Positions 52,006 through 63,085 of a stretch of DNA of 64,000 nucleotides are shown in pieces. The translations under genes and the position numbers were made by a program. Within the stretch, counting starts at the first letter, position 1, and each line of letters opens with the position of its first letter. The notes beneath the pieces were generated by a model. That model searched no databases. It had not been told where the DNA came from and worked only from the letters and a program-made list of their open reading frames with translations. The stretch is taken from assembly GCA_016584305.1 (NCBI GenBank), contig JACEEZ010011608.1:32898-96897 (forward strand), written 5' to 3'. Source of the DNA: Chionoecetes opilio. Taxonomy: Eukaryota; Arthropoda; Malacostraca; Decapoda; Majidae.

Positions 52006-52993
52006 GTATGTGTTGAGTAGCCTCCCGTTTATCGTTGTATTTCCTAGTCATCCTCCAGCATCCACGTGTCCTTATTGCATTGTGATATATTAGAAGCATC
52101 AAGCATCAGGATCAATACATGTTTGGGTGTCCAGCGTGTTGTATTAAGCCGATATTTGACGTGTTTTGAAAGTGTTGATGTGGTGTTGGTCGAGGATGTT
52201 ATAGGTAAACACGTGAAATGTTTGTTGTATATTGTAGACGAGTGGCTTCATAGTGTTATTCCTGCCTCTATGCTAAAGTAATTGATGTGAAGACGTGCTT
52301 TAGAGTAGTATTAATGGGGTTTTTGTGATAGTAATAGCAAGAAATATGGTTTTATCCTCCCATCAACAATTTTCACGGACTCGATCAGCGTATTGGCTAT
52401 TTCCATGGGAGAAAGTTCGTTAAAAGCCATGAACATAAATACTATAGTTGAGTTAGGCTTATCTGTGGTTATTTAAGGTTGGTTGGAAGCCTAAGTCAGC
52501 ATGTAACTAACAAGCCGCGAAATGCTTTATCGGTATATGGAACTGTCGCCGACGGTGGTGTTATTGTTAAGTCTTACTGGTGGAACACTCGCCGACGCGG
52601 AAAATTTCGGCGATAGTTTGGAAAAGTAAAGTACGCAGGGTGAAAAGATCTACTCTGTGATGGAAGTTAAATTTAATGTTTTTTAGTGCCCAATACCGAA
52701 ATGATACCAGACTTGATACCGCATGGGACAATTATGCCAGTGCTGTGTTCAATATATCGACGATTGTATATAAATAGTAATGTAAAGGTGTACTAGTGAT
52801 TGGAAGCGAGCTGCTGCTTACCATAAGACCCGTGGAACAAAGTTTAAGCCAAAAAGTGTATAACTACTAAATATTGTCGGATTGAGCTGAAATTTGACAT
52901 GTAAGTAGTGCTGTCAAAATCAATGGGGGTCTGTGAAACAAACTTTTTGCGTAGAACAAGCTCTTAATGAGTAATAAGCGTAATGAGTTAATT

Positions 52994-53026
52994 GGCTGGA
53001 ACGTGGCTCGCTGCCACGTTCCAGCC
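52994..53026. other. Perfect 14-bp stem hairpin in RpL26 intron 1
   Basis: GGCTGGAACGTGGC, loop TCGCT, GCCACGTTCCAGCC. Function unknown. Confidence 0.7.
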
Positions 53027-53202
53027 GCAAGAACTGAGCCAAAAGCAAAGGGGCCAGAGGCTGGACGCCTATACTTGATATAGCTGATGTGTTTTAGTCT
53101 ACGGCAGCACTGGTATAAGTTATCTTAATTTGTCTCATAAACTGGGCACCTTATTTATTTCCTTTTCCATGTTTCCATTGTCCATATTAGCCCCATCTAT
53201 AT

Positions 53203-53402
53203 TTCCATGATGATAATTGCAATCCATTCTCTGAGAGGCGTGGGGGCTGGTGGGTTGTGGCCTTGTCCGCCGCAGTGTACAGTCCCTGGGGTGTGGGCAG
53301 GGTTTTCCTGCCCGTCATTCCCACCTGAGACACAGGCTCTCCTGCCCCCACACCAGGATAGGCCTGGCTCAAAGACTTAGCAAGTGCTCCTGACCAAAAA
53401 TT
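53203..53402 (+). ncRNA. 200-bp conserved intronic element, copy 1 (snoRNA-like or SINE)
   Basis: Nearly identical over exactly 200 bp to 54579-54778 in the next intron (about 4 differences, no indels), while flanks diverge. It has a box-C-like ATGATGA near the 5' end and CTGA near the 3' end, but no clear terminal stem. RP introns often host snoRNAs; a mobile SINE is the alternative. Confidence 0.35.
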
Positions 53403-53471
53403 CAAGTCATGTGTAGTTAAGAATGTGCCTTTGAAGGGTTGTTGTTAATGTAGTTCGTGTTTCTCCCACAG

Positions 53472-53647
53472 TCTCCACCATGAAGCTCAACAAACTCAAG
53501 ACTTCCTCCCGGCGCAAGAACCGGGAGCGCTACTTCAATGCTCCCTCCCACATCCGCCGCCGCTTCATGTCGGCGCCGCTCTCCAAGGAACTGAGGCAGA
53601 AGTACAACGTGCGCTCCATCCCGATCCGCAAGGACGATGAAGTACAG
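53472..53647 (+). CDS. RpL26: RpL26 first coding exon
   Basis: Eight UTR bases, then [19 protein letters not shown] to RKDDEVQ; donor CAG/GTGAGC. Confidence 0.95.
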
Positions 53648-56600
53648 GTGAGCACAGCAACTACCACGTGTAGATCTCGCGGGGGTGCAGTCAGTTCGTA
53701 CACACGTTGTTTCGTACACCAGTTGATTCGAACACCAAAAAGTTTTTTCGTAGTCTATATGAAACCATAGTCGTTTCGTACACTCAGCTCAAGAGTTGAA
53801 CTTTAATACAGATTTACGATTCGACACCAGGTATGTACGAAAAAACTCAATCAGTGTACGAAATAACGAATAAAACCTGGGTACGAAACAACTTGTGTAC
53901 GAAATTACCTGTAACCAGCACAGGAACTATCATGTGTAGGTCTCGCGGCCTCTTGTAGCTCCCTTATTATTATATACGTTATTATTTGTTCGGTTATTAC
54001 GTTCTAATGATTACGGTTGATTTTTATTTTTGCAAGAGTGACTTAAATGTTCACTCCTAAAGAAAAAGTTCCTATGTGACGTGACTTGGTGGTCTTGCCA
54101 TTGGTGGTGCTTTAAATTATAAGTGAGACAAAAATGATTGCGGGAACACAACATGAGGGTTAATGACAGGAACTACCACGTGTAGGTCTCAGTCTCTTGT
54201 AACTTCCATATGTTCTTATATATGAAATTGAAGGGAAACATTGTTATTCGTGTAAATGCATAGATTCGAGATATCGGGTACATCTTTACACACGTGGGTG
54301 TTTCAGAGTGATGCCTCTTTCATTTACTGTTAAGACAGGTTATCAATGCTCTTAAAAGGCTGGCCTGTGTTCTCCCCTCACCAGGAGACGTACACACAAA
54401 CCTGGCAAAGGCTTCCAGACATCTTTTTAAGCTAATAGATTCCTGTTATGTCTAATATTACCCTGTTCAATACTATTCTATTAATGCATACACGTGACTA
54501 GTTAAACCCTTAGAAGTATATTAAAACTTAGCTGTGAAGGGGTGCTTTAAACTAGGCACCTTTTTCTCCCTTTTTCGATTCCATGATGATAATTGCAATC
54601 CATTCTCTGAGAGGCGTGGGGGCTGGTGGGTCGTGGCCTTGTCCGCCGCAGTGTACAGTCCCTGGGGTGTGGGCAGGGTTTTCCTGCCCGTCACTCCCAC
54701 CTGAGACACAGGCCCTCCTGCCCCCACACCAGGATAGGCCTGGCTCAAAGACTAAGCAAGTGCTCCTGACCAAAAATTATGTATAGTTAAACATACTCGA
54801 GACTAAACACAAGACACCTTTTAATCACCTATGTGTCTTTCAACAGGTTGTGCGAGGTCACTACAAGGGGCAGCAGGTGGGCAAGGTGGTGAGTGTGTAC
54901 AGGAAGAAGTACTGCATCTACATCGAGAGGATCCAGCGCGAGAAGGCCAACGGCGCCTCCGTGTACGTCGGCATCCACCCCTCCAAGGTATTAATAATAA
55001 TAATAATAATGATAATTATTCTCACCCGAAGGCATACAAGCAAAAAACAACAACATAACATAAGGACGAGGGAATGAACTTAAGTACTAAAGCAAATAAT
55101 TGATAATAGCTATACACCTCTATAATAATAATAATAATTTTAATATCACCCGGAGGCATATAGGCAAAAATAACAACAATAAGACAGAGTTAACTTTAGT
55201 ACTAGAGCAAAAAATTACTTAAGTGTAGCCGAGTACTGTTATGAGGACTACTTTAAAAAAAAAAAAAAAAGAGGTGAAAAATATTGACCCCTTGCTGCTT
55301 ACTGACTGATATTTGTTGTCAGAAGGGAATACTACGGTTCTCCTAAATTTCAGTTGTATTGTACATCATAGTTAACCATATCATCAGGTAAATACAGGCA
55401 TAGTTTTAAGCATGCAGCCTTAAGATAGAATGGAATTTTCGCCTCGTTAAAAAAAAATAGACTATAGTGCCACAATATTGAGACTTATTCAAACATCTCC
55501 ATTCCTCATTAGTCTAGGAATGTAGCCTTTTTATAGTTGTTGACAGCTGGGCAGTATTTAAATACATTTGTGTATTTAGAAATGTATTTATAAATACATT
55601 GGTTGTCATGTATTTAAATACTCATAATATAAAAATTAAATACTTTTTTATCAGTTAATTTGGCTATAAGCCCGCCCCACTATCTTTTCAATCCTGATGT
55701 TACAGTGAACCAGTTTTTCCACTTTAAAGGAAATTTCCTTATTTTAAGGAAATATAGACATGAGAAGGAAATTTCTAAGGAAATCAATTTTTTCCGGACA
55801 TGTTGAAATTTGTGTGTACTTTAAATGTATTTAAATACAATTCATGTATTTAGTATTTAAATACATTCGTAAAATGTATTTAGTATTTAAATACATTTCT
55901 TCCATGTATTTAGTATTTAAATACATTCAATGTATTTAGTGCCCAGCTCTGGTTGTTGATTATATCCATCCCTTTGTTTTGTTCTTTTCAATGAATGTTT
56001 TTTTTTTACCAGATTGAAACTTAATAGTTAGTGAGATCTTATTAACCCTTGAGGCCCAGAACTTAATTTCCATTGTAATTTGGCTACGATTAGACGATTT
56101 TAATTTAATATAAGCAATATTTTATAGATATGACTTGTCTAGTATCCCTGTCTACTAACTCATTTGGTGTATTCAGTTACTTGTAATTTTATGGCTAACA
56201 AACTATTTTATATAGTAAAGGAAAGATCTGGGCGTGAAGGGGTTAAAAGTTTCCACTGTCCAACAAACGCATCAGATTTGATGAATAGTAATTTTTCCCC
56301 TTTTTATTCTTTCCTACTTAATTTTTAGTAGAATCTTAACTTTTATTCTTTACTTATTAATGTCAGTCTTCCGTCCAGGGCTGCGTGGAGTAGGAAGATA
56401 TTTTTCCTTTTTATTCTTTCCTACTTAATTTTTAGTAGAATTTTACTTTTTATTCTTTACTTATTTGTTATTCCTGCGTACAGTGCTGCGTGGTGAAGAT
56501 TTTTTTCTTTCCTAAAATTTTATTAGTTACTTATTTATGTTATTCTTGCCTACAGTGCTGCGTGGTGAAGCTTAAGATGGACAAGGACCGCAAGAAGATC

Positions 56601-56681
56601 ATTGAGCGGAGGGCGGCAGGTCGCGCTGCTCGCCAGGGCAAGGACAAAGAAAAGTTTACAGCTATGGATACTTCAGCGTAA
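53480..56681 (+). CDS. RpL26: 60S ribosomal protein L26 (uL24)
   Basis: Coding exons 53480-53647, 54847-54987 and 56556-56681, all phase 0, give 144 residues (human 145). Sequence blocks: [97 protein letters not shown]. It binds 25S/28S rRNA near the exit tunnel; the KOW-type core is intact. The start ATG is at 53480 in CTCCACCATG, 8 bases into its exon (acceptor CCCACAG at 53471), so the first exon is non-coding. AATAAA overlaps the region just after TAA. Confidence 0.97.
53688..53911. mobile_element. MITE rich in TTCGTACAC motifs, copy 2
   Basis: CAGTCAGTTCGTACACACGT to TTGTGTACGAAATTACCTG. It sits between two partial copies of the CR1-like tail (53654-53682 and 53918-53975). Confidence 0.8.
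53918..53975 (+). mobile_element. CR1-like LINE tail
   Basis: CACAGGAACTATCATGTGTA to CTCTTGTAGCTCCCTTATTA. Host-sense in RpL26. Confidence 0.75.
54165..54222 (+). mobile_element. CR1-like LINE tail
   Basis: ACAGGAACTACCACGTGTAG to TATGTTCTTATAT, host-sense in RpL26. Confidence 0.75.
54579..54778 (+). ncRNA. 200-bp conserved intronic element, copy 2
   Basis: Second copy in RpL26 intron 2, ending 68 bp before exon 3. See copy 1. Confidence 0.35.
54847..54987 (+). CDS. RpL26: RpL26 second coding exon
   Basis: [14 protein letters not shown] to VGIHPSK, acceptor TTCAACAG, donor GTATTA. Confidence 0.97.
55000..55235. repeat. About 120-bp direct duplication in RpL26 intron 3
   Basis: (AAT)n then CTCACCCGAAGGCATACAAG and TCACCCGGAGGCATATAGGC, each followed by CAACAA and TAGTACTAGAGC-like ends. 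Confidence 0.7.
55246..55467. mobile_element. TIR MITE (family A), copy 4, inverted
   Basis: Left GGACTACTTTAAAAAA ... GAGGTGAAAAAT, right TTTTCGCCTCGTTAAAAAAA then TAGACTATAGT. Confidence 0.83.
55544..55951. mobile_element. hAT-type MITE with 8-bp TSD
   Basis: Termini CAGCTGGGCA / TGCCCAGCTCTG are flanked by GTTGTTGA at 55536-55543 and 55952-55959. The interior is built from AAATACATT / TATTTAAATAC motifs. Confidence 0.92.
56042..56246 (+). mobile_element. TTAA MITE, copy 6
   Basis: TTAACCCTTGAGGCCCAGA to GGGCGTGAAGGGGTTAA, 205 bp, in RpL26 intron 3. Confidence 0.86.
56372..56500 (+). repeat. Two upstream copies of the RpL26 last-exon acceptor
   Basis: CCGTCCAGGGCTGCGTGG near 56376-56393 and GCGTACAGTGCTGCGTGGTG near 56475-56494 repeat the true junction GCCTACAG/TGCTGCGTGGTG at 56548-56567, each with TTTTATTCTTTACTTATT before it. 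Confidence 0.88.
56556..56681 (+). CDS. RpL26: RpL26 last exon
   Basis: [20 protein letters not shown] to FTAMDTSA and TAA; acceptor TTGCCTACAG, copied twice upstream. Confidence 0.97.
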   Translation, partial: CCVVKLKMDKDRKKIIERRAAGRAARQGKDKEKFTAMDTSA

Positions 56682-56687
56682 AATAAA
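56682..56687 (+). terminator. RpL26: RpL26 poly(A) signal AATAAA
   Basis: AATAAA begins directly after the TAA stop, giving a very short 3' UTR. Confidence 0.75.
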
Positions 56688-56835
56688 GATCATTGACAAA
56701 GCATTGCATTTAGATTGTCCTTGTAGTGTAGTGTGTGTGTGTGTGTGTGTTGCTCAATGGTAAGTGTCAGCATAGTGATTGGTTTTATTTTTGTAATGTA
56801 AGTTTCTCTAGCAATCTGAAACCAATATCACTATC

Positions 56836-57043
56836 TTAACCCCTTGAGACCCAGAACGTAATATCCATTGTAATTTGGCTGCCATTAGACGATTTTTAGT
56901 GAATCTAAGCAATATTTTATAGATATAACCTGTTTAGTATCCTTGTCCACTAGCTAATTTGGTATATTTTGTTACTTTTCGTAATTTTATGGCTCGACAA
57001 CACAATTCTTTATAAAGGAAAGATCTGGGTGTGAAGGGGTTAA
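56836..57043 (+). mobile_element. TTAA MITE, copy 7
   Basis: TTAACCCCTTGAGACCCAGA to GGGTGTGAAGGGGTTAA, 208 bp, downstream of RpL26. Confidence 0.88.
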
Positions 57044-57049
57044 AAGAAT

Positions 57050-57880
57050 GCAATGTGTAGTCAGCTTCATCTTATTTACATCTTTAAAGGTGTAAAGGTC
57101 TGGTGAGATGTGATCCAAAATTGGGTGATTGCATTTGAGGAGTAAGAAAGTAAAGTTTCGTGTTGACAAATATTGAAATCAAGGGCTGGAAAATAGTTAA
57201 GACAGTTTTTATAAGGGCTGATATTGCCTTGAGGGATGTCTGGTGTGAGGAGGATTGAAACTGATGAGAATGTATAGTATGCTTGTAGGCTATAAGTTTT
57301 TCTCCACTGGCCAACAAGCTTGTGGCTGCTGGAAGGTAACGGGTGTTTGGGTGGCGGAGGCAAATAAAACTAATTTCCCCAAATGAAAAAAAAAAAAAAA
57401 AAATGTCCCGAAGAAGAAAAATTTATACAAAACAACACTGAAGAATGCCAGGAAAGTGATGCCCTTAACATTAAGGCTCGTAACTTCACCTTTAGTCATC
57501 TTACTATATATAGCTAATGCACCGAATGTCAGTTTGTCTACAGCTATATAGTATAGGTAGCTAGCTAGAGGGAGGCTCCGTTATTTGTTATACGATTTCA
57601 TCCAAACTTTCAAGAAAGGTTAGGGTCATAGATTCTCTGGGATGAGGAAATAGATGAATTTATCGAATGTCCGTACAGCTAAGGTTCCACCTTATCTGTT
57701 TGAATTTCAACCAAACTCAGAGAGTTAGAAATACGGTGTTGTGTGTGAAGTATATGTATGAAGCCATTCTAATTGTCTTTCTAAGTATCATATTTAATAC
57801 GGGTAACTTATGCTAATAATTATAATGATAAAAATGGAAATGGTAATTTTGATACTTCTATTAATAATATTAACAGCAAT
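57050..57880. other. Intergenic, nothing recognised
   Basis: Minus-strand open frames at 57076-57499 have no domain and cross an A-run at 57385; no gene is called. Confidence 0.35.
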
Positions 57881-57886
57881 AACTAG

Positions 57887-58205
57887 GGGGGGGGGGGCAC
57901 TCAGTAGAGCGCATACCTCCGCCCGAATATTTCATCAAATATACGTATATATATATATGCACTCAGTATGAGCGCATACCTCCGGCCGAATATTTCATCA
58001 ATTGGTTGCCATGGCAACAGTTGTCAATAGATTTCATCCAAAATTAAATCAGTTCTTCCTTATACCAAATAGACTTGATATACCCAGTTTGGTCCAAATC
58101 TAATCGTAACTTTTCGAAAAATCCTGTACACTAACAAACAGACAGACAGACAGACAGATCGGGGTGAAAACATAACCCCTCCAACTTCGTTGGCGGAGGT
58201 AATAA
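57887..58205 (-). repeat. Dispersed repeat containing CGCCAACGAAGTTGGAGG, copy 2
   Basis: Inverted relative to 8488-8830, with the same internal end-duplication around (TA)n and the same (CAGA)n. Confidence 0.8.
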
Positions 58206-58238
58206 TAATAAATTAATAATAATATATAATAATATGGA

Positions 58239-58417
58239 TAAAAGTATACGGAGTTAGTAAAATGTGGCAAAGTGTTACCGCAGAGTTTCTAGCTTTAATT
58301 CGCTGCCTGTCTGGCGCTGCAAGTACCTGGCAGGCTGGCACAGGAGTCATATGGACTAGGTAGCAAGAAACTCTGGGGTAATGCTTTGTTATATTTCACT
58401 ATCTCCGTATACTTTTA
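58239..58417. mobile_element. Fold-back MITE with about 55-bp arms
   Basis: TAAAAGTATACGGAGTTAGT at the left; the complement of TAAAAGTATACGGAGATAGT at the right. AAACTCT.. and TACC blocks continue the arms. Confidence 0.85.
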
Positions 58418-58789
58418 TGCACTATTATATCATGTTATTGTTTTTATTATTGTTGTTATTACTATTACTTCATACTGATATGATACTCTTCAATCTCTCT
58501 CAAGGGAGATGAAAGAAGAGCGAGAGAAAGAAAGAGAGAGATCATAAACACGGTGTTACGTGTACAAAGCCATTCGGATTGTCTTTCAGAGCATCATACT
58601 TATTACGGATAACTTCTAGTTGAAATAAAAAATAAAATGGATACTAAACATTACAGAATTCCGCCGAATAAAATAAAGACCACGAGTACATAACCGTAAG
58701 TTTCCATCCCTGTCATGCTGCCTCTATGATAGGTGTGTACTTAAGAGACACTATTTGGCACTATTTGGAGGCACTGTTCAAAGGCACTT
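58418..58789. other. Intergenic AT-rich sequence
   Basis: Short GAGA-rich patch at 58510-58545; ACTATTTGGCACTATTTGG at 58750-58768 resembles, inverted, 63265-63300. No gene. Confidence 0.4.
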
Positions 58790-59470
58790 AAACCCCCACG
58801 AAGCCTTGTTGCTGGAAATGTGACGACCAGGGTGGCGGGTTTAGCGTCCTTGCCCGCCTCAGTAAACCCAAGAAAACCCCTTAAATAAACCCCACGAAGC
58901 CTTGTTGCTGCATGGAAATGTGACGAACAATGATATGGCGGGTTTAGCGTCCTTGCCTCGCCTCAGTAAACCCAAGAAAACCCCTTAAATAAACCCCCAC
59001 GAAGCCTTGTTGCTGCATGGAAATGTGACGAACAATGATATGGCGGGTTTAGCGTCCTTGCCTCGCCTCGGTAAACCCAAGAAAACCCCATAAATAAACC
59101 CCCACGAAGCCTTGTTGCTGGAAATGTGACGAACAATGATATGGCGGGTTTAGCGTCCTTGCCTCGCCTCGGTAAACCCAAGAAAACCCTTAAATAAACC
59201 CCACGAAGCCTTGTTGCTGGAAATGTGACGAACAATGATATGGCGGGTTTAGCGTCCTTGCCTCGCCTCGGTAAACCCAAGAAAACCCCTTAAATAAACC
59301 CCCACGAAGCCTTGGTGCTGGAAATGTGACGAACAATGATATGGCGGGTTTAGCGTCCTTGCCTCGCCTCGGTAAACCCAAGAAAACCCCATAAATAAAC
59401 CCCCACGAAGCCTTGTTGTTGGAAACGTAAGGAACAATGGTATGGCGGGTTTAGCGTCACTTGCCTCGCC
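58790..59470. repeat. About 100-105-bp tandem array (7 copies)
   Basis: CACGAAGCCTTGTTGCTG recurs at roughly 100-bp steps, with GGCGGGTTTAGCGTCCTTGC and GTAAACCCAAGAAAACCCC. Both strands are open by accident. Confidence 0.93.
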
Positions 59471-59625
59471 TCGCTGTGGTGTCGCCTTACCCTTCCTCGC
59501 CCCGGGAGCCGCTAAGGAGACACCCTCGCCCGCGTACTCACACCTAACAAGCAACAGGAGGCCTCGAGACACCTAAGGGCGTAGCAACATGCACTACAGT
59601 ATACACACCGCCAACACGACACGAC

Positions 59626-59900
59626 GCTGCGGGAAAAATATATATGTTAGAAGATATTTTTTCCTTTCGACAGAGTACCAAAGTTAAAAACACACGAGCT
59701 TCTGGATGTTACGAGTTTCTTGGATCGGGTATAAGATAAAACTAGAACTAATTACTAGCTATTATTACAAGCTGCGGAAATTATATATATGTTAGAAGAT
59801 ATTTTTTCCTTTCGACAGAGTATATATCCAAAGTAAAAAACACACGAGCTTCTGGATGTTACGAGTTTCTTGGATCGGGTATAAGATCAAAACTAGATTC
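59626..59900. repeat. 145-bp direct duplication
   Basis: GTTAGAAGATATTTTTTCCT and CACACGAGCTTCTGGATGTT occur in both halves (offset 145 bp). Confidence 0.85.
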
Positions 59901-59988
59901 CTGTTGAGTTTGGACATCAAATAAACGATGTTGAAAATGCAGGGTAGAATCATCAACGTTTCAATCATCTCAGGCTTCATTAGAGCAC

Positions 59989-59989
<1 letters not shown>

Positions 59990-60051
<62 letters not shown>
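59990..60051. repeat. (GA)n microsatellite
   Basis: Pure GAGA tract. The next 300 bp (60052-60340) has no recognised feature. Confidence 0.95.
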
Positions 60052-60054
<3 letters not shown>

Positions 60055-60354
60055 ATAAAAAAAATTTAATCCTCAGTGAATCGCCCTACTGACACAGTTC
60101 TTCTATAAACCACAGATATCTCTCCGACGTGACGCATTCTCTGTACCAAATTAACGTCGTTCAACCTAAGGGAGTAATGATGCCTGGAAGCCTTTAGCGC
60201 CGCGACCCGTCACTCAGCCACCCACCAGCCGTAACCATCATAAACCAACGCACACACGAACATACCCACGTCACAGGTACACAATAAGGCAGAAAAATCA
60301 ACAATAGAGGAACAAAAATGTACCTGAAAGTAGATGGTGACTGTGGGCGGTGGG

Positions 60355-61215
60355 GGGAGGGTGGGGGAGGAGGGAGGGGGAGGCAATATGGAGAAGGGGG
60401 GGGAGGGGGAAAGAAATATGGGAGGGGGAGGAGGAAGCAATATGGGAGGGGGAGGCAATATGGTAGGGGGAGGAAGAAGCAATATGGGAGGGGGAGGCAA
60501 TATGGTAGGGGGAGGAAGAAGCAATATGGGAGGGGGAGGCAATATGGAGGGGGAGGGAAGGGGGAAGCAATATGGGAGGGGGAGGCAATATGGGAAGGGG
60601 GAGGGAAGGGGGAAGCAATATGGGAGGGGGAGGCAAATGGAAGGGGGAGGGAAGGGGGAAGCAATATGGGAGGGGGAGGCATATGGAAGGGGGAAGCAAT
60701 ATGGGAGGGGGAGGCAATATGGGAGGGGGAGGGAAGGGGGAAGCAATATGGGAGGGGGAGGCAATATGGGAGGGGGAGGGAAGGGGAGGCAATATGGTAG
60801 GGGGAGGCAATATGGTAGGGGGAGGGAAGGGGGAAGCAATATGGGAGGGGGAGGCAATATAGGAGGGGGAGGAAAGGGGGAAGCAATATGGGAGGGGGAG
60901 GGCAATATGGGAGGGGGAGGGAAGGGGGAAGCAATATGGGAGGGGGAGGCAATATGGAAGGGGGAAGCAATATGGGAGGGGGAGGCAATATGGGAGGGGG
61001 AGGAAGGGGGAAGCCAATATGGGGGAGGGGGAGCAATATGGAAGGGGGAGGGAAGGGGGAAGCAATATGGGAGGGGGAGGCAATATGGTAGGGGGAGGGA
61101 AGGGGGAAGCACATATGGGAGGGGGAGGCAATATGGAAGGGGGAGGAAGGGGAAGCAATATGGGAGGGGGAGGCAATATGGTAGGGGGAGGGAAGGGGGA
61201 AGCAATATGGGAGGG
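60355..61215. repeat. Purine-rich array 1 (GGGAGGGGGAGGCAATATG)
   Basis: GGGAGGGGGAGGCAATAT (18 bp) alternates with a longer form carrying GGGAAGGGGGAAG. Strong G-run content on the plus strand. Confidence 0.95.
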
Positions 61216-61425
61216 ATGATTGGATTTAATGCCAAGAAGGGGGAAATGTGCCAGACAAATATGGGAAGGATAAGATAAGATACTTTGATCCTATCTAGAC
61301 ACTTGCAAGTAGACCAACTACAAGGTTATGAGTATACAAAGCGCCACCACGCCAGGACGAACCTGGTGGGTTCGAACCCGCTGACCGAATGCAGGGACGC
61401 TGCACGCGAGCTCACGGCTCTACAA
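61216..61425 (+). mobile_element. Unique island with tRNA-like B-box
   Basis: Contains GGTGGGTTCGAACCCGCTGA (B-box) between the two purine arrays; likely a SINE fragment. Confidence 0.4.
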
Positions 61426-63085
61426 TATGGGAGGGAAGGGGAGAAGGGGGAGGGGGAAGCAGCATGGGAGGGGGAGGAGGGGGAAGCAATATGGGAGGGG
61501 GAGGGGGAAGCAACATGGGTTGGGGGAGGGGGAAGCAGCATGGGAGGGGGAGGGGGGAAGCCATATGAGAGGGGGGGAGGGGGAAAGCAATATGGAGGGG
61601 GAGGGGGGAAGCAATATGGGAGGGGAGGGGGGGAAGCAATATGGGAGGGGGAGGAGGGGGAAGCAATGGGAGGGGGAGGGGGGAAGCAATATGGGAGGGG
61701 GAGGGGGGAAGCAATATGGGAGGGGGAGGGGGAAGCAATATGGGAGGGGGAGGGGGGGAGGAGGGGGAAGCAGCATGGGAGGGGGAGGAGGGGGAAGCAA
61801 TATGGGAGGGGGAGGAGGGGGAGGAGGGGGGAAGCAATATGGGAGGGGGAAGCAGCAGTGGGAGGGGGAGGAGGGGGAAGCAATATGGGAGGGGGAGGAG
61901 GGGGAAGCAACATGGGAGGGGGAGGAGGGGGAAGCAATATGGGAGGGGGGGAGGGGGAAGCAATATGGGAGGGGGAGGAGGGGGAAGCAGCATGGGAGGG
62001 GGAGGAGGGGGAAGCAATATGGGAGGGGGAGGAGGGGGAAGCAGCATGGGAGGGGGAGGAGGGGGAAGCAAATGGGAGGGGGAGGAGGGGGAAGCAAGCA
62101 TGGGAGGGGGAGGAGGGGGAAGCAATATGGGAGGGGGAGGAGGGGGGAAGCAACATGGGAGGGGGAGGAGGGGGAAGCAATATGGGAGGGGAGGAGGGGG
62201 AAGCAATATGGGAGGGGGAGGAGGGGGAAGCAGCATGGAGGGGGAGGAGGGGGAAGCAATATGGGAGGGGGAGGAGGGGGAAGCAACATGGGAGGGGGAG
62301 GAGGGGGAAGCAATATGGGAGGGGGAGGAGGGGGAAGCAACATGGGAGGGGGAGGAGGGGGAAGCAATATGGGAGGGGGAGGAGGGGGAAGCAGCATGGG
62401 AGGGGGAGGAGGGGGAAGCAATATGGGAGGGGGAGGAGGGGGAAGCAACATGGGAGGGGGAGGGGGGAAGCAATATGGGAGGGGGAGGAGGGGGAAGCAG
62501 CATGGGAGGGGGAGGAGGGGGAAGCAATATGGGAAGGGGAGGAGGGGGAAGCAGCATGGGAGGGGAGGAGGGGGAAGCAATATGGGAGAGGGAAAGCAAC
62601 ATGGGAGGGGGAGGAGGGGGAAGCAATAGGGAGGGGGAGGAGGGGGAAGCAATATGGGAGGGGGAGGAGGGGGAAGCAGCATGGGAGGGGGAGGAGGGGG
62701 AAGCAATATGGGAGGGGGAGGAGGGGGAAGCAACATGGGAGGGGGAGGGGGAAGCAATATGGGAGGGGGAGGAGGGGGAAAGCAACATGGGAGGGGGAGG
62801 AGGGGGAAGCAATATGGGAGGGGGAGGAGGGGGAAGCAGCATGGGAGGGGGAGGAGGGGAAGCAGCATGGGAGGGGGAGGAGGGGGAAGCAACATGGGAG
62901 GGGGAGGAGGGGGAAGCAGCATGGGAGGGGGAGGAGGGGAAGCAGCATGGGAGGGGGAGGAGGGGGAAGCAATATGGGAGGGGGAGGAGGGGAAGCAGCA
63001 TGGGAGGGGGAGGAGGGGGAAGCAGCATGGGAGGGGGAGGAGGGGGAAGCAGCATGGGAGGGGGAGGAGGGGGAAGCAATATCAG
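61426..63085. repeat. Purine-rich array 2 (27-bp unit)
   Basis: Unit GGGAGGGGGAGGAGGGGGAA then GCAATAT, GCAGCAT or GCAACAT. About 60 copies. Frames of 500-660 codons across it are compositional. Confidence 0.95.
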
